Shown: positions 18,124 to 26,995 of the stretch, piece after piece
Numbering within the stretch: the first letter of the stretch is position 1
How the letters are laid out: each line of letters opens with the position of its first letter
DNA from: Niastella sp.
GTDB lineage: Bacteria > Bacteroidota > Bacteroidia > Chitinophagales > Chitinophagaceae
Assembly (NCBI GenBank): GCA_016710595.1
Contig: JADJVM010000008.1
Coordinates: forward strand, 434,001-498,000
Direction of reading: 5' to 3'
Length of the DNA: 64,000 nucleotides
Program-made: the position numbers and the translations under genes
Notes under the pieces: model-generated
Seen by the model: only the letters and a program-made list of their open reading frames with translations
What the model was told of the DNA's origin: nothing
The model's database searches: none

Positions 18124-20574
18124 TTATTGACCGCCCATTCCGCTGCTTTGCTGCGTTCGCTTGCTTTCTTCTTCTGCTGCACTTTTTCTTTGACGGGCAG
18201 CTTTTACCTGGCTGTTACCAAAACGGAAATTAAAATTTATTTTCAGTTGTGGCATTTCGCCATGGCCGGTAAACTCACTTTTTACACCAGCAAAATTACT
18301 GGTACCGCCCCATTTCATAGTTTGAAAAATATCACTCATACTTACTTTTAAGTTCCCTTTGTTCTTTAACACCGTTTTCTGGAACCCGGCATCCACATAC
18401 CCCATTCCTTTGGACTTGATTGTGCCCTGCCATACAGATGGCGAAAAATATTGGCCGCTTAATTCTGCCGTCCATCCTTTTCCCAATTTGAATGCATTTT
18501 GCATAAAATAAGTAAGTGCAAAAACTTTCAAATCAATATTCCTGTTGCCACCGCCAAAATCGGCTTTGTACATAGAATAACTGCTATTAACAGTAGTAAA
18601 GAAACTATACCATTTATACTGGAAAGGATAACTGATATTTAAACTAAATACATTTTGTGTTGCCAGGTTTTTTTTGGTCATAAACCCTTTTGTTTTATCT
18701 ATGGTATCTGGTACTTGTGCAAAAATATCTTTTACCAAACTATAATTAACAGATGTTGTGAGTTTGTATTTATAAATATGGGTAAGGCCAAAGCTATTGG
18801 TGTATTGAGGCCTTAATGTGGTGTTCCCTTTTCTATATGCATATTCATTCAACCTGAATTCAAAAGGGTTTAAGTCTTGGTAAGCAGGCCTATCAATACG
18901 GCGGCTATAGGTTACCGTATATTGGCTCATTGGGTTTTTATTAAATGTAACGGCAGCGCTTGGGAAAAACCCGATATAACTACGCTTAAAAGTGGAATCA
19001 TACCCCTGCCATGCCCCGCCTACATTTTTAAAACCGGTAGAATGCCCTTGCGATACTGTATTTTCTGCACGCAAGCCAGCTTGCACCATGATGCCCTTTT
19101 TCAATTGCTTATTGTAGTTTACATATAAGGCGTTAATATTTTCTTTGTAACCGAATGTATTACTGCGGGCGGTATCACGAACATAACCTGTATGTGTTTC
19201 GGTTAATTGCTGAAAATCATTTGCGGTAGTAACATAACTCGATTTACCTCCATACCCAAGTTTTCCACCTTTATAATTTTGTTCATAATCTGCTTTTAAA
19301 GAATATAAATCAATATCCGTAGGAGCAATTAACTGAATCACAGATTTGCTTATTTGTGTAACACCATCGGCCTGGAAGTAAGTATTGGGTTGAATTTGAT
19401 TGGAGCGAATTTTATAATGGCCATAATCTGCATCTATATTCAGTTCGCTACCGGCAGCAGAAACATTGCGATAGTTTAGGTTGCCACTCACATTGTTACG
19501 GGGCATTTTGTTTATACTGCTAGCTTCTAAAATGCGAACAAGTGAATTGGTAGATATTTCAGTAAAATACATCGGGCCATTGCTATTGATTTGTATATCT
19601 GAGAAATTACCGGAGACCACTGCTCCCAGGGTGCTTCTTTTATTTATAAAATAGTCGGCCCCCACTTTAAAATTATGAGATATATTTTCAAAAGACATTT
19701 TGTTTTTTTGATCGAATAAAGTGTCTAACTGGTTTTTGATTGAATTCATTTCCATTTCACTTTTTCCGGAGTAAATATTATAACTACCAAAAATGTTCAT
19801 GTACTTATTCCGGTTGTTCAGGTTCAGTCCGCCAAAAGCACGGGTATTGGTACCCTGGTTTATTCCAGCATTCAAAGAGCCATTGGTACCATAGGTTTTA
19901 TTTTTTTTCAGTTTAATATTGATGATGCCTGCATTTCCGGCAGCTTCGTATTTTGCTGAAGGATTGGTTATAATTTCAATGGATTCCATTTGAGAACTTT
20001 GCAAAGTCTTCAAATAGTTAGCCAGGTCGCTTCCAGATAATGGCGAAGGTTTGCCATCTATGTAAATGCTCACCCCGTTTTTACCCGCCACACTAATATT
20101 ATCATCTTTATCTACCATTACACCCGGGGCACGGCGGAGCAATTCAAGGCCATCGTTTCCGGCAGCATTAATGGTTCCTTCTATATTTAAAATTGTTTTA
20201 TCGGCTTTTACTTCTACCACCGGTTTTACAGTCGTTACGGTTACAGCTGTTAATTCTGACGGCTTGCGACTGAGTGTTATTTTAGGAAGTTCAATATCGG
20301 TTCCATTGGCAGTAACCTGAGTGTAAGATGTTACATAGCCCACGTGTGATATTTTCACCAGGTAATTTCCCGGCGTAGGTTCGTTAATTATAAAACCTCC
20401 GCTTTTATTGATGGTTGCATATTTTACAGTTGTAGAATCACTGGCTTTTTGCAATGCGATAGTTGCGGCAACAGCAGCATCACCCCCTTCTTTTAAAATG
20501 GTTCCCGAAATTTTTTGTGCTTGGGTACTTAAAGCAATACAAAGTGTAAGAACACTAAAAAATATTTTCTTCAT
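18124..20574 (-). CDS. Outer-membrane beta-barrel receptor (TonB-dependent type, OMP_b-brl_3)
   Basis: The frame is open to 20601 but the ATG at 20574 gives the signal peptide MKKIFFSVLTLCIALSTQAQ (816 aa). Residues ~20-105 are a carboxypeptidase-regulatory-like domain (GGFIINEPTPGNYLVKISHV). Then comes a plug domain (DGLELLRRAPGVMVDKDDNI, GVSIYIDGKPSPLSGSDLA, MESIEIITNPSAKYEAAGNA) and a beta barrel to the C terminus. This layout is the 'outer membrane beta-barrel family protein' of Bacteroidota, related to TonB receptors. There is no SusD partner, so a glycan-uptake pair is not indicated. The C terminus is a Gln/Ser-rich tail. The substrate is unknown. Confidence 0.88.
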   Translation of the reverse strand: MKKIFFSVLTLCIALSTQAQKISGTILKEGGDAAVAATIALQKASDSTTVKYATINKSGGFIINEPTPGNYLVKISHVGYVTSYTQVTANGTDIELPKITLSRKPSELTAVTVTTVKPVVEVKADKTILNIEGTINAAGNDGLELLRRAPGVMVDKDDNISVAGKNGVSIYIDGKPSPLSGSDLANYLKTLQSSQMESIEIITNPSAKYEAAGNAGIINIKLKKNKTYGTNGSLNAGINQGTNTRAFGGLNLNNRNKYMNIFGSYNIYSGKSEMEMNSIKNQLDTLFDQKNKMSFENISHNFKVGADYFINKRSTLGAVVSGNFSDIQINSNGPMYFTEISTNSLVRILEASSINKMPRNNVSGNLNYRNVSAAGSELNIDADYGHYKIRSNQIQPNTYFQADGVTQISKSVIQLIAPTDIDLYSLKADYEQNYKGGKLGYGGKSSYVTTANDFQQLTETHTGYVRDTARSNTFGYKENINALYVNYNKQLKKGIMVQAGLRAENTVSQGHSTGFKNVGGAWQGYDSTFKRSYIGFFPSAAVTFNKNPMSQYTVTYSRRIDRPAYQDLNPFEFRLNEYAYRKGNTTLRPQYTNSFGLTHIYKYKLTTSVNYSLVKDIFAQVPDTIDKTKGFMTKKNLATQNVFSLNISYPFQYKWYSFFTTVNSSYSMYKADFGGGNRNIDLKVFALTYFMQNAFKLGKGWTAELSGQYFSPSVWQGTIKSKGMGYVDAGFQKTVLKNKGNLKVSMSDIFQTMKWGGTSNFAGVKSEFTGHGEMPQLKINFNFRFGNSQVKAARQRKSAAEEESKRTQQSSGMGGQ

Positions 20575-20786
20575 CATAGTAAATTTCAACATTGGATGCA
20601 AACTTATAACGGTTGTTACAAATAAATTAGCGCTTTCCGCTAAATGGAATAATAGCAGGACAAATGGTAAACACTGTAATATTTTACACTGATATATCCT
20701 ACTTTTCTTTACTTACCTTAGTAAAACAATACATTTTTTTTATTTTCCTTATATTGTATTTATTATTTATCCTAAAACACTGAATT

Positions 20787-21254
20787 ATGGAACAAAACCA
20801 AAATTTATTAAACAATGAACTTACCATTGACCCGGTTGCGTATGCCCATTTAAAAGAAACAGCAATGTGGGCCCGTTTCCTGGGAATATTGGGTTTTATT
20901 ATGAGTGGATTATTATTATTGGTTGCCTTATTTGCTGGAAGTTTTTTAAGTAGTTTTCAGCGAAGTGCAGGGCCTTATTCCGGTGCAGAAAACCCGCTCA
21001 TGTCGATGGGTGCAGGTTTTATTACAGTTCTTTATATAATTATTGCTGCCATTTCATTTATTTTTTCTTATTTGGTATTCCAGTTTGGCAACCGGACAAA
21101 AAAGGGTTTGATCAATACTGACCAGGCGAATTTAAACGGGGGTTTATCAAACTTAAAAATCTTATTTCGCATTTATGGGATCCTCATGATCATTTACCTG
21201 TCATTTATAGCATTAGCCCTGGTATTTGGCATAATTGGCAGTATGATGAAGTAA
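20787..21254 (+). CDS. Small integral membrane protein, DUF5362-like
   Basis: A 155-aa protein with a polar N terminus (MEQNQNLLNNELTIDPVAYA) and four hydrophobic segments at about residues 30-50, 75-100, 120-140 and 140-152. The N-terminal H-L-K-E-T-A-M-W-A-R-F-L-G block and the spacing of the segments recall DUF5362, a family of unknown function in Bacteroidota. It has no partner gene and ends at a strong bidirectional terminator. The assignment to DUF5362 is from memory of the pattern; the membrane topology is clear. Confidence 0.6.
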   Translation: MEQNQNLLNNELTIDPVAYAHLKETAMWARFLGILGFIMSGLLLLVALFAGSFLSSFQRSAGPYSGAENPLMSMGAGFITVLYIIIAAISFIFSYLVFQFGNRTKKGLINTDQANLNGGLSNLKILFRIYGILMIIYLSFIALALVFGIIGSMMK

Positions 21255-21291
21255 GTTTAAAAAAATCTTCTTTAAATTATTTTTTTAAAAT

Positions 21292-21319
21292 AAAAACCCC
21301 GAACAAAGCGGGGTTTTTT
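21292..21319. terminator. Bidirectional terminator between the DUF5362-like gene and groEL
   Basis: AAAAACCCCG, loop AACAAAG, then CGGGGTTTTTT: a perfect stem flanked by A and T runs that would stop both convergent transcripts. Confidence 0.9.
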
Positions 21320-21338
21320 ATTTCGTTACAAAGGTTGA

Positions 21339-22976
21339 TTAATATCCCATACCACCCATATCAGGCGCACCTGCATGCATGTGTGGTGCTTCTTCTTTAG
21401 GTTTATCGGCTATTACACATTCTGTAGTAAGTAGCATACCTGCAATAGAAGCAGCATTTTCAAGGGCTATCCTGCTTACTTTAGTAGGATCTATAACGCC
21501 TGCTTTAAACAGGTTTTCATAAATCTCTGTGCGGGCATTAAAACCAAAATCGCCTTTACCTTCTTTTATTTTTTGAACTACAATAGAACCATCAATACCT
21601 GCATTTGAAGTAAGGATGCGGATAGGTTCTTCTAAAGCACGGCGAACAATTGCCATACCTGTTTGTTCATCAGCAATCTGGCCTTTTACTTTGGCATCTA
21701 AACTGGTTATGGCACGTATGTAAGCCACACCGCCGCCGGGAACAATTCCTTCTTCTACCGCAGCACGTGTTGCATGCAATGCATCATCTACCCTATCTTT
21801 CTTTTCTTTCATTTCCATTTCAGTAGCAGCACCTACATACAGTACGGCTACACCACCGGCTAATTTTGCCAGGCGTTCCTGTAATTTTTCTTTATCATAA
21901 TCGCTGGTAGTAGATTCTATTTGAGCTTTTATTTGATTCACTCTAGCAGTAATATCATTTTTCTTTCCTTTACCGCCTACAATGGTTGTATTGTCTTTAT
22001 CAATCGTAACAGAAGTAGCTTGTCCTAATGAAGCAATATCAACGCCTTCTAATTTGTGGCCCATATCTTCACTAATTACTGTACCTGCCGTTAAGATGGC
22101 AATATCTGTAAGCATTTCTTTACGCCTGTCGCCAAAGCCCGGAGCTTTTACGGCAGCAACTTTTAAAGTACCCCTAAGTTTATTTACAACCAGGGTAGCC
22201 AATGCTTCACCTTCCAGGTCTTCTGAAATGATTAAAAGGGGGCGCCCGCTTTGAGCTACTTTTTCAAGGATATGAAGAATATCCTTCATAGCAGATATTT
22301 TCTTATCGTAAATAAGGATATAAGGGTTTTGCAATTCAGCCTCCATTTTTTCGCTGTTGGTTACAAAGTAAGGTGATACATAACCCCTGTCAAATTGCAT
22401 TCCTTCTACCACATCTACTGTGGTATCGGTTCCTTTAGCTTCTTCTACTGTAATAACACCTTCTTTTCCCACTTTGGCAAAAGCTTCGGCAATCAGTTTA
22501 CCGATCGTTTCATCATTATTGGCTGAGATAGTAGCAACCTGTTGAATTTTTTTGCTGTCACTTCCTACTGTTTGTGATTGTGTTTTTAGGTTTTCTACAA
22601 CCAGGCTTACCGCTTTATCAATTCCTCTTTTCAAATCCATCGGGTTGGCGCCAGCAGCTACCATTTTTAAACCTTCGGCAATAATAGATTGTGCCAGTAC
22701 TGTTGCGGTAGTGGTACCATCACCTGCCAGATCAGCCGTTTTGGAAGCTACTTCTTTTACCATTTGTGCGCCCATATTTTCAATGGGGTCTTCCAGTTCA
22801 ATTTCTTTTGCAACGGTAACGCCATCTTTAGTTACCTGGGGTGCGCCAAATTTTTTGTCAATAACTACATTGCGGCCTTTGGGGCCCAGGGTTACTTTTA
22901 CAGCGTTGGCAAGGGTATCAACGCCTTTTTTCATTCTATTTCTTGCTTCGATATCGAAGTATATCATTTTAGCCAT
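21339..22976 (-). CDS. groL: Chaperonin GroEL
   Basis: The ATG at 22976 (MAKMIYFDIEARNRMKKG) is the family start; the frame is open to 23039 but the extra 21 residues are not GroEL. The 545-aa product contains the ATP-binding site GDGTTTATVLAQ, the conserved LGPKGRNVVIDKKFGAPQ and the C-terminal glycine-methionine tail shortened to MGGMGY. It forms the 14-mer that folds proteins with GroES. groES lies directly upstream (40 bases), forming the classic groESL operon. Length and motifs are normal. Confidence 0.98.
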   Translation of the reverse strand: MAKMIYFDIEARNRMKKGVDTLANAVKVTLGPKGRNVVIDKKFGAPQVTKDGVTVAKEIELEDPIENMGAQMVKEVASKTADLAGDGTTTATVLAQSIIAEGLKMVAAGANPMDLKRGIDKAVSLVVENLKTQSQTVGSDSKKIQQVATISANNDETIGKLIAEAFAKVGKEGVITVEEAKGTDTTVDVVEGMQFDRGYVSPYFVTNSEKMEAELQNPYILIYDKKISAMKDILHILEKVAQSGRPLLIISEDLEGEALATLVVNKLRGTLKVAAVKAPGFGDRRKEMLTDIAILTAGTVISEDMGHKLEGVDIASLGQATSVTIDKDNTTIVGGKGKKNDITARVNQIKAQIESTTSDYDKEKLQERLAKLAGGVAVLYVGAATEMEMKEKKDRVDDALHATRAAVEEGIVPGGGVAYIRAITSLDAKVKGQIADEQTGMAIVRRALEEPIRILTSNAGIDGSIVVQKIKEGKGDFGFNARTEIYENLFKAGVIDPTKVSRIALENAASIAGMLLTTECVIADKPKEEAPHMHAGAPDMGGMGY

Positions 22977-23016
22977 AAACTTATTTTGAAATTTAATTTT
23001 TAATGTGTGTATTATA

Positions 23017-23298
23017 TTAGATGATTGCCAGGATGTCACTTTCTCTCATGATCAGGTAATCTACCCCTTCAATCGTAATTTCTGTACCGGCGTATTTGCC
23101 ATATAGAACCATATCGCCTGCTTTTACTGTTACCGGCTCATCCACTTTACCTGGCCCGGCCGCCAATACCGTTCCCCGTTGTGGTTTTTCTTTTGCTGTA
23201 TCCGGAATGATAATGCCGCCTGATGATTTTTCTTCAGCAGCAGCTGGTTTCACAATTACCCTGTCGTGTAAAGGAGTAATGCTTAACTTTTTAGCCAT
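23017..23298 (-). CDS. groS: Co-chaperonin GroES
   Basis: The ATG at 23298 (MAKKLSITPLHDRVIVKPA) is the correct start; the frame extends upstream to 23415 but that part is not GroES. The 93-aa protein has the mobile loop EEKSSGGIIIPDTAKEKPQR and the C-terminal strand VDYLIMRESDILAII. It caps GroEL during folding. A -7-like element (TAGTTTTG, minus strand, 23353-23360) lies about 55 bases upstream and a perfect palindrome at 23397-23421 beyond it. Confidence 0.97.
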   Translation of the reverse strand: MAKKLSITPLHDRVIVKPAAAEEKSSGGIIIPDTAKEKPQRGTVLAAGPGKVDEPVTVKAGDMVLYGKYAGTEITIEGVDYLIMRESDILAII

Positions 23299-23352
23299 AA
23301 AATCTATTTTTTTGATGAATTTAAAATATATAAATGCCTTGGTTGAGGCAGG

Positions 23353-23360
23353 CAAAACTA
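23353..23360 (-). promoter_or_regulatory. -7 element for groESL
   Basis: The minus strand reads TAGTTTTG, a match to TAnnTTTG, 55 bases before the groES ATG. A TTGG 14 bases upstream is too close for a standard -33. Confidence 0.35.
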
Positions 23361-23396
23361 TACGAATTTTGTACCAATCTGTAGAAAAAGAATTGT

Positions 23397-23421
23397 TGAC
23401 AGATTTTTTAACCATCTGTCA
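23397..23421. promoter_or_regulatory. Perfect 8-bp inverted repeat with N9 spacer between groES and nusB
   Basis: TGACAGAT, nine bases TTTTTAACC, then ATCTGTCA. The arms are perfect. The spacing is the same as in the HrcA site CIRCE, but the arm sequence is unrelated. It lies in the intergenic region of the divergent groESL and nusB genes, about 100 bases from groES and 120 from nusB. An operator is a guess. Confidence 0.4.
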
Positions 23422-23502
23422 GTTTAAAATCAATTAATTAAGACAATTTTTCACCTATTTGGAAATTCAGGCACAAACAACTTAAAACCATTTGAAATAC
23501 TG

Positions 23503-23510
23503 TAAATTTG
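23503..23510 (+). promoter_or_regulatory. -7 element for the nusB operon
   Basis: TAAATTTG matches TAnnTTTG 30 bases upstream of the nusB ATG. The nearest TTTG (23491-23494) is only 8 bases away, so the -33 is not identified. Confidence 0.4.
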
Positions 23511-23540
23511 CCCCCTCATAATAATAGCTTGTAGCAGATA

Positions 23541-24473
23541 ATGATTAGCAGGAGAAATATAAGGGTAAAAGTAATGCAAACGCTTTATACCATAGATAGC
23601 ATGCAAGGGCAACAAAAACCGGGTGAAGCCCTGGCTATTTTGAATCGTAAAAATGAGGAGTCAAAAAGACTTTTTACCTACCTCATCTTTTTTTTAACCG
23701 AAGTAGCCCGGTATGCTGAAGTAGATGCCCGGCATAAAGCAAGTAAACATTTACCCTCTCATGCAGATTTAAATGTGAACACCAAGCTTGCCGGTAATGA
23801 ATTATTATGGAAAATTCTGGAAGACCCCAGTTTTAAAGCCACGGTAAGCCAATATAAACTGGAATCTATTGTAGATACAGAATTGGTAAAAAAAATATAT
23901 TTGAACCTGGTATCCAGTATGGAATATAAAGAATATATAGAAGAACAAAAAAGAGATAAAAAAACGGAGAAACATATCCTTCAATATATTTTCAGGGCAC
24001 TCATGTTACCAAACGAAAATTTTACGCAACATACAGAAGAAAATTTTATTAATTGGGATGATGATGCAGAAATGATGGAAACACTTGTTTGCAATTATCT
24101 GAATAAACCAACGGCTGGTGCATTTAATAAAATTATTGATGCCGAAAAATTAGATTTTGCTCAAAAACTCTTGCAAACAGTGCAGGAAAAAAATGAATTT
24201 ACTTTGGAATTAATAAAACCAAAATTAAAAAACTGGGATGCAGACCGGATTGCAGCATTAGACCTGATCCTTTTACAAATGGGTGTTTGCGAATTCTTAT
24301 TTTTTGAAACGATACCTACCCGTGTTACCATCAATGAATATATTGACCTGGCCAAAGAATATAGTACAGCACAGAGTGGCCAGTTTGTAAATGGTTTATT
24401 AGATAATTTAAATAAAGAATTAACAGCATCAAACAAGATAGAAAAAGTACAATTTAAAAACAGTTCACTTTAA
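23541..24473 (+). CDS. nusB: Transcription antitermination factor NusB
   Basis: A 310-aa protein. It starts with MISRRNIRVKVMQTLYTIDS, the NusB N-terminal pattern, and the C-terminal NusB domain (WDADRIAALDLILLQMGVCE, TRVTINEYIDLAKEYSTAQS, GQFVNGLLDNL) is complete. The long middle insertion (about residues 40-200) makes it twice the E. coli length, as is usual in Bacteroidota. NusB binds boxA RNA with S10 and helps rRNA transcription. It leads the group nusB-DUF1573 lipoprotein-yajC-coaE with gaps of 5, 19 and 44 bases. Confidence 0.92.
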   Translation: MISRRNIRVKVMQTLYTIDSMQGQQKPGEALAILNRKNEESKRLFTYLIFFLTEVARYAEVDARHKASKHLPSHADLNVNTKLAGNELLWKILEDPSFKATVSQYKLESIVDTELVKKIYLNLVSSMEYKEYIEEQKRDKKTEKHILQYIFRALMLPNENFTQHTEENFINWDDDAEMMETLVCNYLNKPTAGAFNKIIDAEKLDFAQKLLQTVQEKNEFTLELIKPKLKNWDADRIAALDLILLQMGVCEFLFFETIPTRVTINEYIDLAKEYSTAQSGQFVNGLLDNLNKELTASNKIEKVQFKNSSL

Positions 24474-24478
24474 AATAT

Positions 24479-24916
24479 ATGTGGAAACAATTAGTATTTA
24501 TGACACTCACTGCCGGGCTTCTTGTAAGTTGCGATATTCGTAAGCACGATCAGCAGGCAAATGTGGGACCGCAACCTGCCACGCCTGTAATTAGAGACAG
24601 TACTACCGCAACCGTTATTGATACCGCTTATAATTTTGGTAAAGCTACCGATGGCGAAATAGTGGAATATAATTTCAGGTTTACAAATTCCGGCAAAAAC
24701 CCACTCATCATCATAAAAGCCACTGCAAGCTGCGGATGTACCATACCCGAAAAACCTGAGCAACCCATCTTACCCGGAGACACCGGTTTCATAAAAGTAA
24801 AATTTGATACACAAAACCGGGTGGGTAATGCACATAAAACAATCACCGTAATTTCTAACGCAAATCCCGCTTTTCCGGAGCTGTCGCTTACCGGCGAAGT
24901 AATTAAAAAGGATTAA
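24479..24916 (+). CDS. DUF1573 domain lipoprotein
   Basis: A 145-aa lipoprotein: MTLTAGLLVSCDIRK carries a lipobox (LVSC). The mature part is one DUF1573 domain, an immunoglobulin-like beta fold: DTAYNFGKATDGEIVEYNF, GKNPLIIIKATASCGCTIPE and GDTGFIKVKFDTQNRVG. The SCGCT motif is the family hallmark. Function is unknown. It starts 5 bases after nusB and precedes yajC, an order repeated in many Bacteroidota, so a link with the envelope is plausible. Confidence 0.88.
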   Translation: MWKQLVFMTLTAGLLVSCDIRKHDQQANVGPQPATPVIRDSTTATVIDTAYNFGKATDGEIVEYNFRFTNSGKNPLIIIKATASCGCTIPEKPEQPILPGDTGFIKVKFDTQNRVGNAHKTITVISNANPAFPELSLTGEVIKKD

Positions 24917-24935
24917 CTAAACAACAATACATAAT

Positions 24936-25265
24936 ATGACAACAGCAACTATCTTTTTACAAAGCGCAGGCGCCAGTAGTACCACCACTTTAGTAATGAT
25001 GGGAGGCATGATACTGGTATTTTATTTCTTTATGATACGCCCGCAACAAAAGAAAGCCAAACAACAAAAAGAGTTTATCAATAATATGCAAAAAGGCGAT
25101 AAAATTGTAACCATTGCCGGCATACATGGTAAAATAAATAAGATAAATGATGATGGTACCATAGAACTGGAAACCAGCCCCGGCAGTTATATTAAAATAG
25201 AAAAACAGGCCATTAGCCTTGAGTGGACAGCCGGCATCAATAAAGCGGTAGAACCAACAAAATAA
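24936..25265 (+). CDS. yajC: Preprotein translocase accessory subunit YajC
   Basis: A 109-aa protein with one N-terminal transmembrane segment (TLVMMGGMILVFYFFMIRPQ), the RPQQKKAKQQKEF motif that marks YajC, and a cytoplasmic domain (MQKGDKIVTIAGIHGKINKI). YajC associates with SecDF and helps SecYEG export; a fused secDF is present at 42604. It is followed by a terminator before coaE. Confidence 0.95.
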   Translation: MTTATIFLQSAGASSTTTLVMMGGMILVFYFFMIRPQQKKAKQQKEFINNMQKGDKIVTIAGIHGKINKINDDGTIELETSPGSYIKIEKQAISLEWTAGINKAVEPTK

Positions 25266-25271
25266 ATTTTT

Positions 25272-25298
25272 AAGCTGCATTGTATGGCAGCTTTTTTT
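25272..25298 (+). terminator. Terminator between yajC and coaE
   Basis: AAGCTGC, loop ATTGTATG, GCAGCTT, then a run of seven T. It lies 12 bases before the coaE ATG, so coaE expression would need read-through or its own start. Confidence 0.7.
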
Positions 25299-25309
25299 AA
25301 TTTTAATGT

Positions 25310-25906
25310 ATGCTAAAACTGGGGCTCACAGGGGGTATTGGCAGTGGCAAAACCACAGTTGCAAAAATATTTGAACTGCTGGGCGTGCCGGTGTATTATG
25401 CCGATGATGCTGCCAAACGCCTGATGCAGGAAGACCACAATCTTCGGAACCAACTGATTGCTGCATTTGGAGAAACAATTTTTAAAAATCATATACTCGA
25501 CCGGAAAAAATTAGCTGAACTTGTTTTTGATGATGAAAATAAATTACAGGTATTAAATACCATTGTACACCCGGCCACCATTGCAGATGCTAACAGTTGG
25601 GTACAGAAACAGCAAACACCTTACATCATAAAAGAAGCGGCTTTGATTTTTGAAAGCAATGCATACAAGCACCTGGATGCTGTAATAGGTGTGAGCGCCC
25701 CATATACACTCCGGTTACAACGTACGATGGCAAGAGATAATACCACTGCCGAATTGGTGATGGCCCGTATGAAAAAACAAATGAATGAAAAAGAAAAAAT
25801 GAAACGCTGCCAATACCTGGTATATAATGATGAGGTACAAATGCTCATACCACAGGTGTTACAGCTTCATGAATCATTTCTTATGTTAGCAAAAGATAAA
25901 GGGTAA
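25310..25906 (+). CDS. coaE: Dephospho-CoA kinase
   Basis: A 198-aa P-loop kinase that phosphorylates the 3'-hydroxyl of dephospho-CoA, the last step of CoA synthesis. GLTGGIGSGKTTVAKIFELL is the Walker A region; YYADDAAKRLM, the LNTIVHPATI block and the KEAALIFES motif follow in the CoaE order. Length is normal. A terminator hairpin separates it from yajC, although it shares the same strand and short spacing with that operon. Confidence 0.95.
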   Translation: MLKLGLTGGIGSGKTTVAKIFELLGVPVYYADDAAKRLMQEDHNLRNQLIAAFGETIFKNHILDRKKLAELVFDDENKLQVLNTIVHPATIADANSWVQKQQTPYIIKEAALIFESNAYKHLDAVIGVSAPYTLRLQRTMARDNTTAELVMARMKKQMNEKEKMKRCQYLVYNDEVQMLIPQVLQLHESFLMLAKDKG

Positions 25907-26022
25907 ACTATATTTTTTCCGTTCCGAAACCTGTTTAATAACCCTTCAACATTATATCCCACTTTTAAAAATTATGGAAATATACTAAGTTTACATCTTA
26001 GCTGTACACATGCTATTATCAT

Positions 26023-26592
26023 TTGAAGCAAGTTGATTATCAAATATTAGAAGACAGGGAATTACTGGACCGATACCGGCTTCATAAAGACAATGAATGC
26101 CTGGGCATTTTACTGCAACGGTACACCCTATTGTTATTTGGTGTTTGCATGAAATATTTAAAAAATGAAGAAGAAGCCAAAGACAGTGTTCAGCAGATAT
26201 TTTTAAAAGTGATGCAGGAATTACAAAAGTATAAAGTTGACTATTTTAAAAGTTGGCTTTATATGGTAGCTAAAAACCATTGCCTTACCCTGCTTCGACA
26301 TAAAGGCCGCATTAGCAATGAACTTAATGAAAGCATATTGGCTACGCCGGATGAACCACATGATAAAAATAAGGCACTGCAAACGGAAACAAACCTGGTA
26401 CTTTTAGAACAGGCTTTACAAAGTTTAAATAAGGAACAAAAGGAATGTGTAACTTTATTTTATTTACAAAAGCTTTCATACCAGCAGGTGGCCAATAAAA
26501 CAGGTTTTTCTGTAATGCAGGTAAAAAGCCACATTCAAAATGGCAAAAGAAATTTAAAAATTCAATTAGAAAAGATGCAGCATCATGAATGA
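26023..26592 (+). CDS. ECF-type RNA polymerase sigma factor
   Basis: A 189-aa sigma-70 family protein with region 2 (LLQRYTLLLFGVCMKYLKNE, then EEAKDSVQQIFLKVMQELQK) and region 4 (LNKEQKECVTLFYLQKLSYQ, QVANKTGFSVMQVKSHIQNG), and no region 3, so an extracytoplasmic-function sigma. The only in-frame start upstream of the conserved part is the TTG at 26023; the ATG at 26010 is out of frame. TAAGTTTA (25986-25993), one base off TAnnTTTG, may be the -7 element. It overlaps the next gene by 8 bases, so the two are coupled. Confidence 0.88.
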   Translation: MKQVDYQILEDRELLDRYRLHKDNECLGILLQRYTLLLFGVCMKYLKNEEEAKDSVQQIFLKVMQELQKYKVDYFKSWLYMVAKNHCLTLLRHKGRISNELNESILATPDEPHDKNKALQTETNLVLLEQALQSLNKEQKECVTLFYLQKLSYQQVANKTGFSVMQVKSHIQNGKRNLKIQLEKMQHHE

Positions 26593-26938
26593 TGATCTAA
26601 ATAAAATATTAGGTGATGAGGAGCATGATATGGATCCCGGTAAGCTGCTAAAATATGCAGAAAACAAATTACCAGCAGGGGAACAACATCATGTAGAAGC
26701 ACAAGCTGCCGATGATCCCTTTATGGCCGATGCATTAGAAGGGCTACAACAATTACAAGACCCCCACCAGGCAGGTGCCATCGTAAACCAATTAAATAAA
26801 GGGTTAAGAAAACAACTAAAAACAAAAAAGAAAAAACGAAATGGTATCCCCAGCCAGCAATGGGTTGTTTACGCTATCATCATTTTATTAATCATTATTA
26901 CAGTAGCTTTTTTTATCATTAAAAAGCAACATGGATAA
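26585..26938 (+). CDS. Small single-pass membrane protein, possible anti-sigma
   Basis: A 117-aa protein. The N-terminal ~80 residues are soluble and acidic, with LLKYAENKLPAGEQHHVEAQ, which resembles the LxxYxxGxLxxxExxxVExH pattern of anti-sigma zinc-finger-like domains but has no Cys and only one HH. A basic stretch (KTKKKKRNG) precedes one transmembrane helix (WVVYAIIILLIIITVAFFII). Overlap with the sigma gene and this topology suggest a membrane-bound partner that holds the sigma factor. The role is inference; no database family is claimed. Confidence 0.7.
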   Translation: MNDDLNKILGDEEHDMDPGKLLKYAENKLPAGEQHHVEAQAADDPFMADALEGLQQLQDPHQAGAIVNQLNKGLRKQLKTKKKKRNGIPSQQWVVYAIIILLIIITVAFFIIKKQHG

Positions 26939-26950
26939 AAAAATAATAAA

Positions 26951-26979
26951 AAAAACCGGTTTTGAGCCGGTTCCTTTTT
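26951..26979. terminator. Terminator between the sigma-factor operon and the T9SS cargo gene
   Basis: AACCGG, loop TTTTGAG, CCGGTT, flanked by A-rich (5') and T-rich (3') runs. It can serve both convergent transcripts. Confidence 0.75.
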
Positions 26980-26995
26980 ATGAATTATAAACTCA

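Noticed and set aside
23397..23421. The groES palindrome as a CIRCE element
   Set aside because: Only the spacing matches; the arms share no sequence with TTAGCACTC/GAGTGCTAA, so HrcA control is not claimed.
26010..26012. ATG upstream of the ECF sigma gene as its start
   Set aside because: It is 13 bases before the TTG at 26023 and therefore out of frame.
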